From: Rubrivivax sp.
GTDB lineage: Bacteria; Pseudomonadota; Gammaproteobacteria; Burkholderiales; Burkholderiaceae_C
Reading direction: 5' to 3'
Assembly (NCBI GenBank): GCA_030681795.1
Contig: JAUXRG010000048.1
Coordinates: 1 to 64,000, forward strand
Length of the DNA: 64,000 nucleotides
A model generated the notes under the pieces. It made no database searches and was not told the DNA's origin. It saw only the letters and a list, made by a program, of their open reading frames with translations. The translations under genes and the position numbers were made by a program. Below are positions 63,186 through 64,000 of the stretch, one piece after another (the stretch's first letter is position 1; each line of letters opens with the position of its first letter).

Positions 63186-64000
63186 TTGTCGCCCCCTTGC
63201 TGCCAGGCGCGACGTTGCAACCCGAAGTAGCTGAACATCACCGCCGCCAACAGGAAGGGCACCATCAAGGTGGCCAGCGCCGCACCCTCGCCGAGCGAAC
63301 CGCCGGGGATGCCGCGCTGGAAGGCCAGCGTGGCCATCAAGTGGGTGGCATTCAGCGGCCCGCCGCGGGTGAGCACGTAGATGAGCTGGAAGTCGGTGAA
63401 GGTGAAAAGCACCGAGAAGGTCATCACCACCGCGATGATCGGCGTGAGCAGCGGCAGCGTGACATGGCGGAACTGCTGCCACGGCGTGGCGCCGTCGATC
63501 GCCGAGGCTTCGTAGTACGAAGGCGAAATCGTCTGCAGGCCCGCCAGCAGCGAGATCGCGACAAAGGGCACGCCGCGCCAGACGTTGGCCGCGATCGTCG
63601 ACAGGCGGGCGTTCCAGGGGTCGCCGAGGAAATCGATATAGCGGTCGATCAGGCCCATGCGGGTCAGCACCCACGACAGCACCGAGAACTGCGCGTCGTA
63701 CAGCCACCAGAAGGCGATCGCCGACAGCGCGGTCGGCACGATCCAGGGCAGCAGCACCACGGCGCGGAAGAAGGACTTGAAGGGCAGGTTCTTGTTCAGC
63801 AGCAGCGCCAGGTACAGCCCGAGCACGAACTTCAGTGTGCTCGCCACCACGGTGTAGAAAAGCGTGTTGAAAAGTGCCAGTTGCGTGACGCTGTCGGTCA
63901 CCAGATAGGCGAAGTTCTCCAGCCCCACCCATTGGCCGGGGCGGCCGATCTTCGCGTCCGTGAAGCCCAGCCAGGTACCCAACCCGAGCGGATAGGCGAG
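63182..64000 (-). CDS. Carbohydrate ABC transporter permease (MalF-like), 5' end beyond the window
   Basis: The frame is open to the right edge (LAYPLGLGTWLGFTDAKIG at the cut), so the N-terminus with its first transmembrane helix is missing; 272 residues are visible. It has five further hydrophobic segments and the EAA loop SYYEASAIDGATPWQQFRHV. The PxxxGxWLSFTD-like start of the first periplasmic loop is typical of MalF/UgpA relatives. It pairs with the MalG-like subunit through a 4-bp gene overlap. Confidence 0.9.
   Translation of the reverse strand, partial: LAYPLGLGTWLGFTDAKIGRPGQWVGLENFAYLVTDSVTQLALFNTLFYTVVASTLKFVLGLYLALLLNKNLPFKSFFRAVVLLPWIVPTALSAIAFWWLYDAQFSVLSWVLTRMGLIDRYIDFLGDPWNARLSTIAANVWRGVPFVAISLLAGLQTISPSYYEASAIDGATPWQQFRHVTLPLLTPIIAVVMTFSVLFTFTDFQLIYVLTRGGPLNATHLMATLAFQRGIPGGSLGEGAALATLMVPFLLAAVMFSYFGLQRRAWQQGGDK

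Overview
The window is high-GC DNA with the gene content and phrasing of a betaproteobacterium, most likely Burkholderiales (Comamonadaceae or the Leptothrix/Rubrivivax/Ideonella side). The grounds are livHMGF transporters, Bug-type solute-binding proteins, DUF3460-scpA, a BPSS1780-type membrane protein, NAD-linked formate dehydrogenase, and the GC-rich intergenic repeat typical of this order. Most of it is ordinary chromosome. I see no prophage, CRISPR array, rRNA or plasmid functions. One tRNA (Leu, CAA) and one transposase tail are present.

Layout. 1-5.2 kb: the 3' end of an IS1595-like transposase, rarA, then a branched-chain amino acid ABC transporter operon (livHMGF) behind a structured leader. 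livF carries an in-frame amber codon. 5.2-12.2 kb: a Bug binding protein, a ferredoxin-type flavin reductase, an SDR epimerase, a rhomboid protease, tRNA-Leu, cysM, a TusA-like protein, galU, and a 2-hydroxyacid dehydrogenase homologue that has lost its catalytic residues. 12.2-31 kb: housekeeping genes (valS, an S41 protease lipoprotein, guaC, a UvrD-family helicase, thrB, polA, scpA, a SulP transporter, metG). 31-38.6 kb: an orphan sensor kinase divergent from a formate dehydrogenase operon (fused FdsG-FdsB, FdsA) that is translationally coupled to threonine aldolase. 38.6-39.9 kb: a DUF962 membrane protein and dcd.

39.9-52.9 kb is the most unusual part: eight consecutive same-strand signalling genes. 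In order they are a NarL-type PAS kinase with its LuxR-type regulator, a degenerate receiver, a GAF-only protein, a GAF-CHASE3-PAS kinase, an Rcp1-like receiver, a REC-REC-PAS protein without a kinase, and a 1643-residue hybrid kinase that runs [36 protein letters not shown]. Several start/stop codons overlap and internal duplications are visible. I infer one multi-input phosphorelay ending in c-di-GMP hydrolysis.

52.9-64 kb: a CoA-transferase, then a sugar-acid catabolic region. On the minus strand are an IlvD/Edd dehydratase, two SDRs and an FAH-family hydrolase. On the plus strand are a 2-hydroxyacid dehydrogenase, an SDR, a cupin and a FadR-type regulator. Two sugar ABC permease genes follow, the last cut by the window edge. 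The set fits a non-phosphorylative route (dehydratase, 2-keto-3-deoxy-acid dehydrogenase, diketo-acid hydrolase) giving pyruvate plus lactate or glycolate; the actual sugar cannot be read from sequence. A recurring regulatory theme is a TAGAAT or CACAAT hexamer 6-8 nt before an ATG, which suggests leaderless transcripts for several genes.
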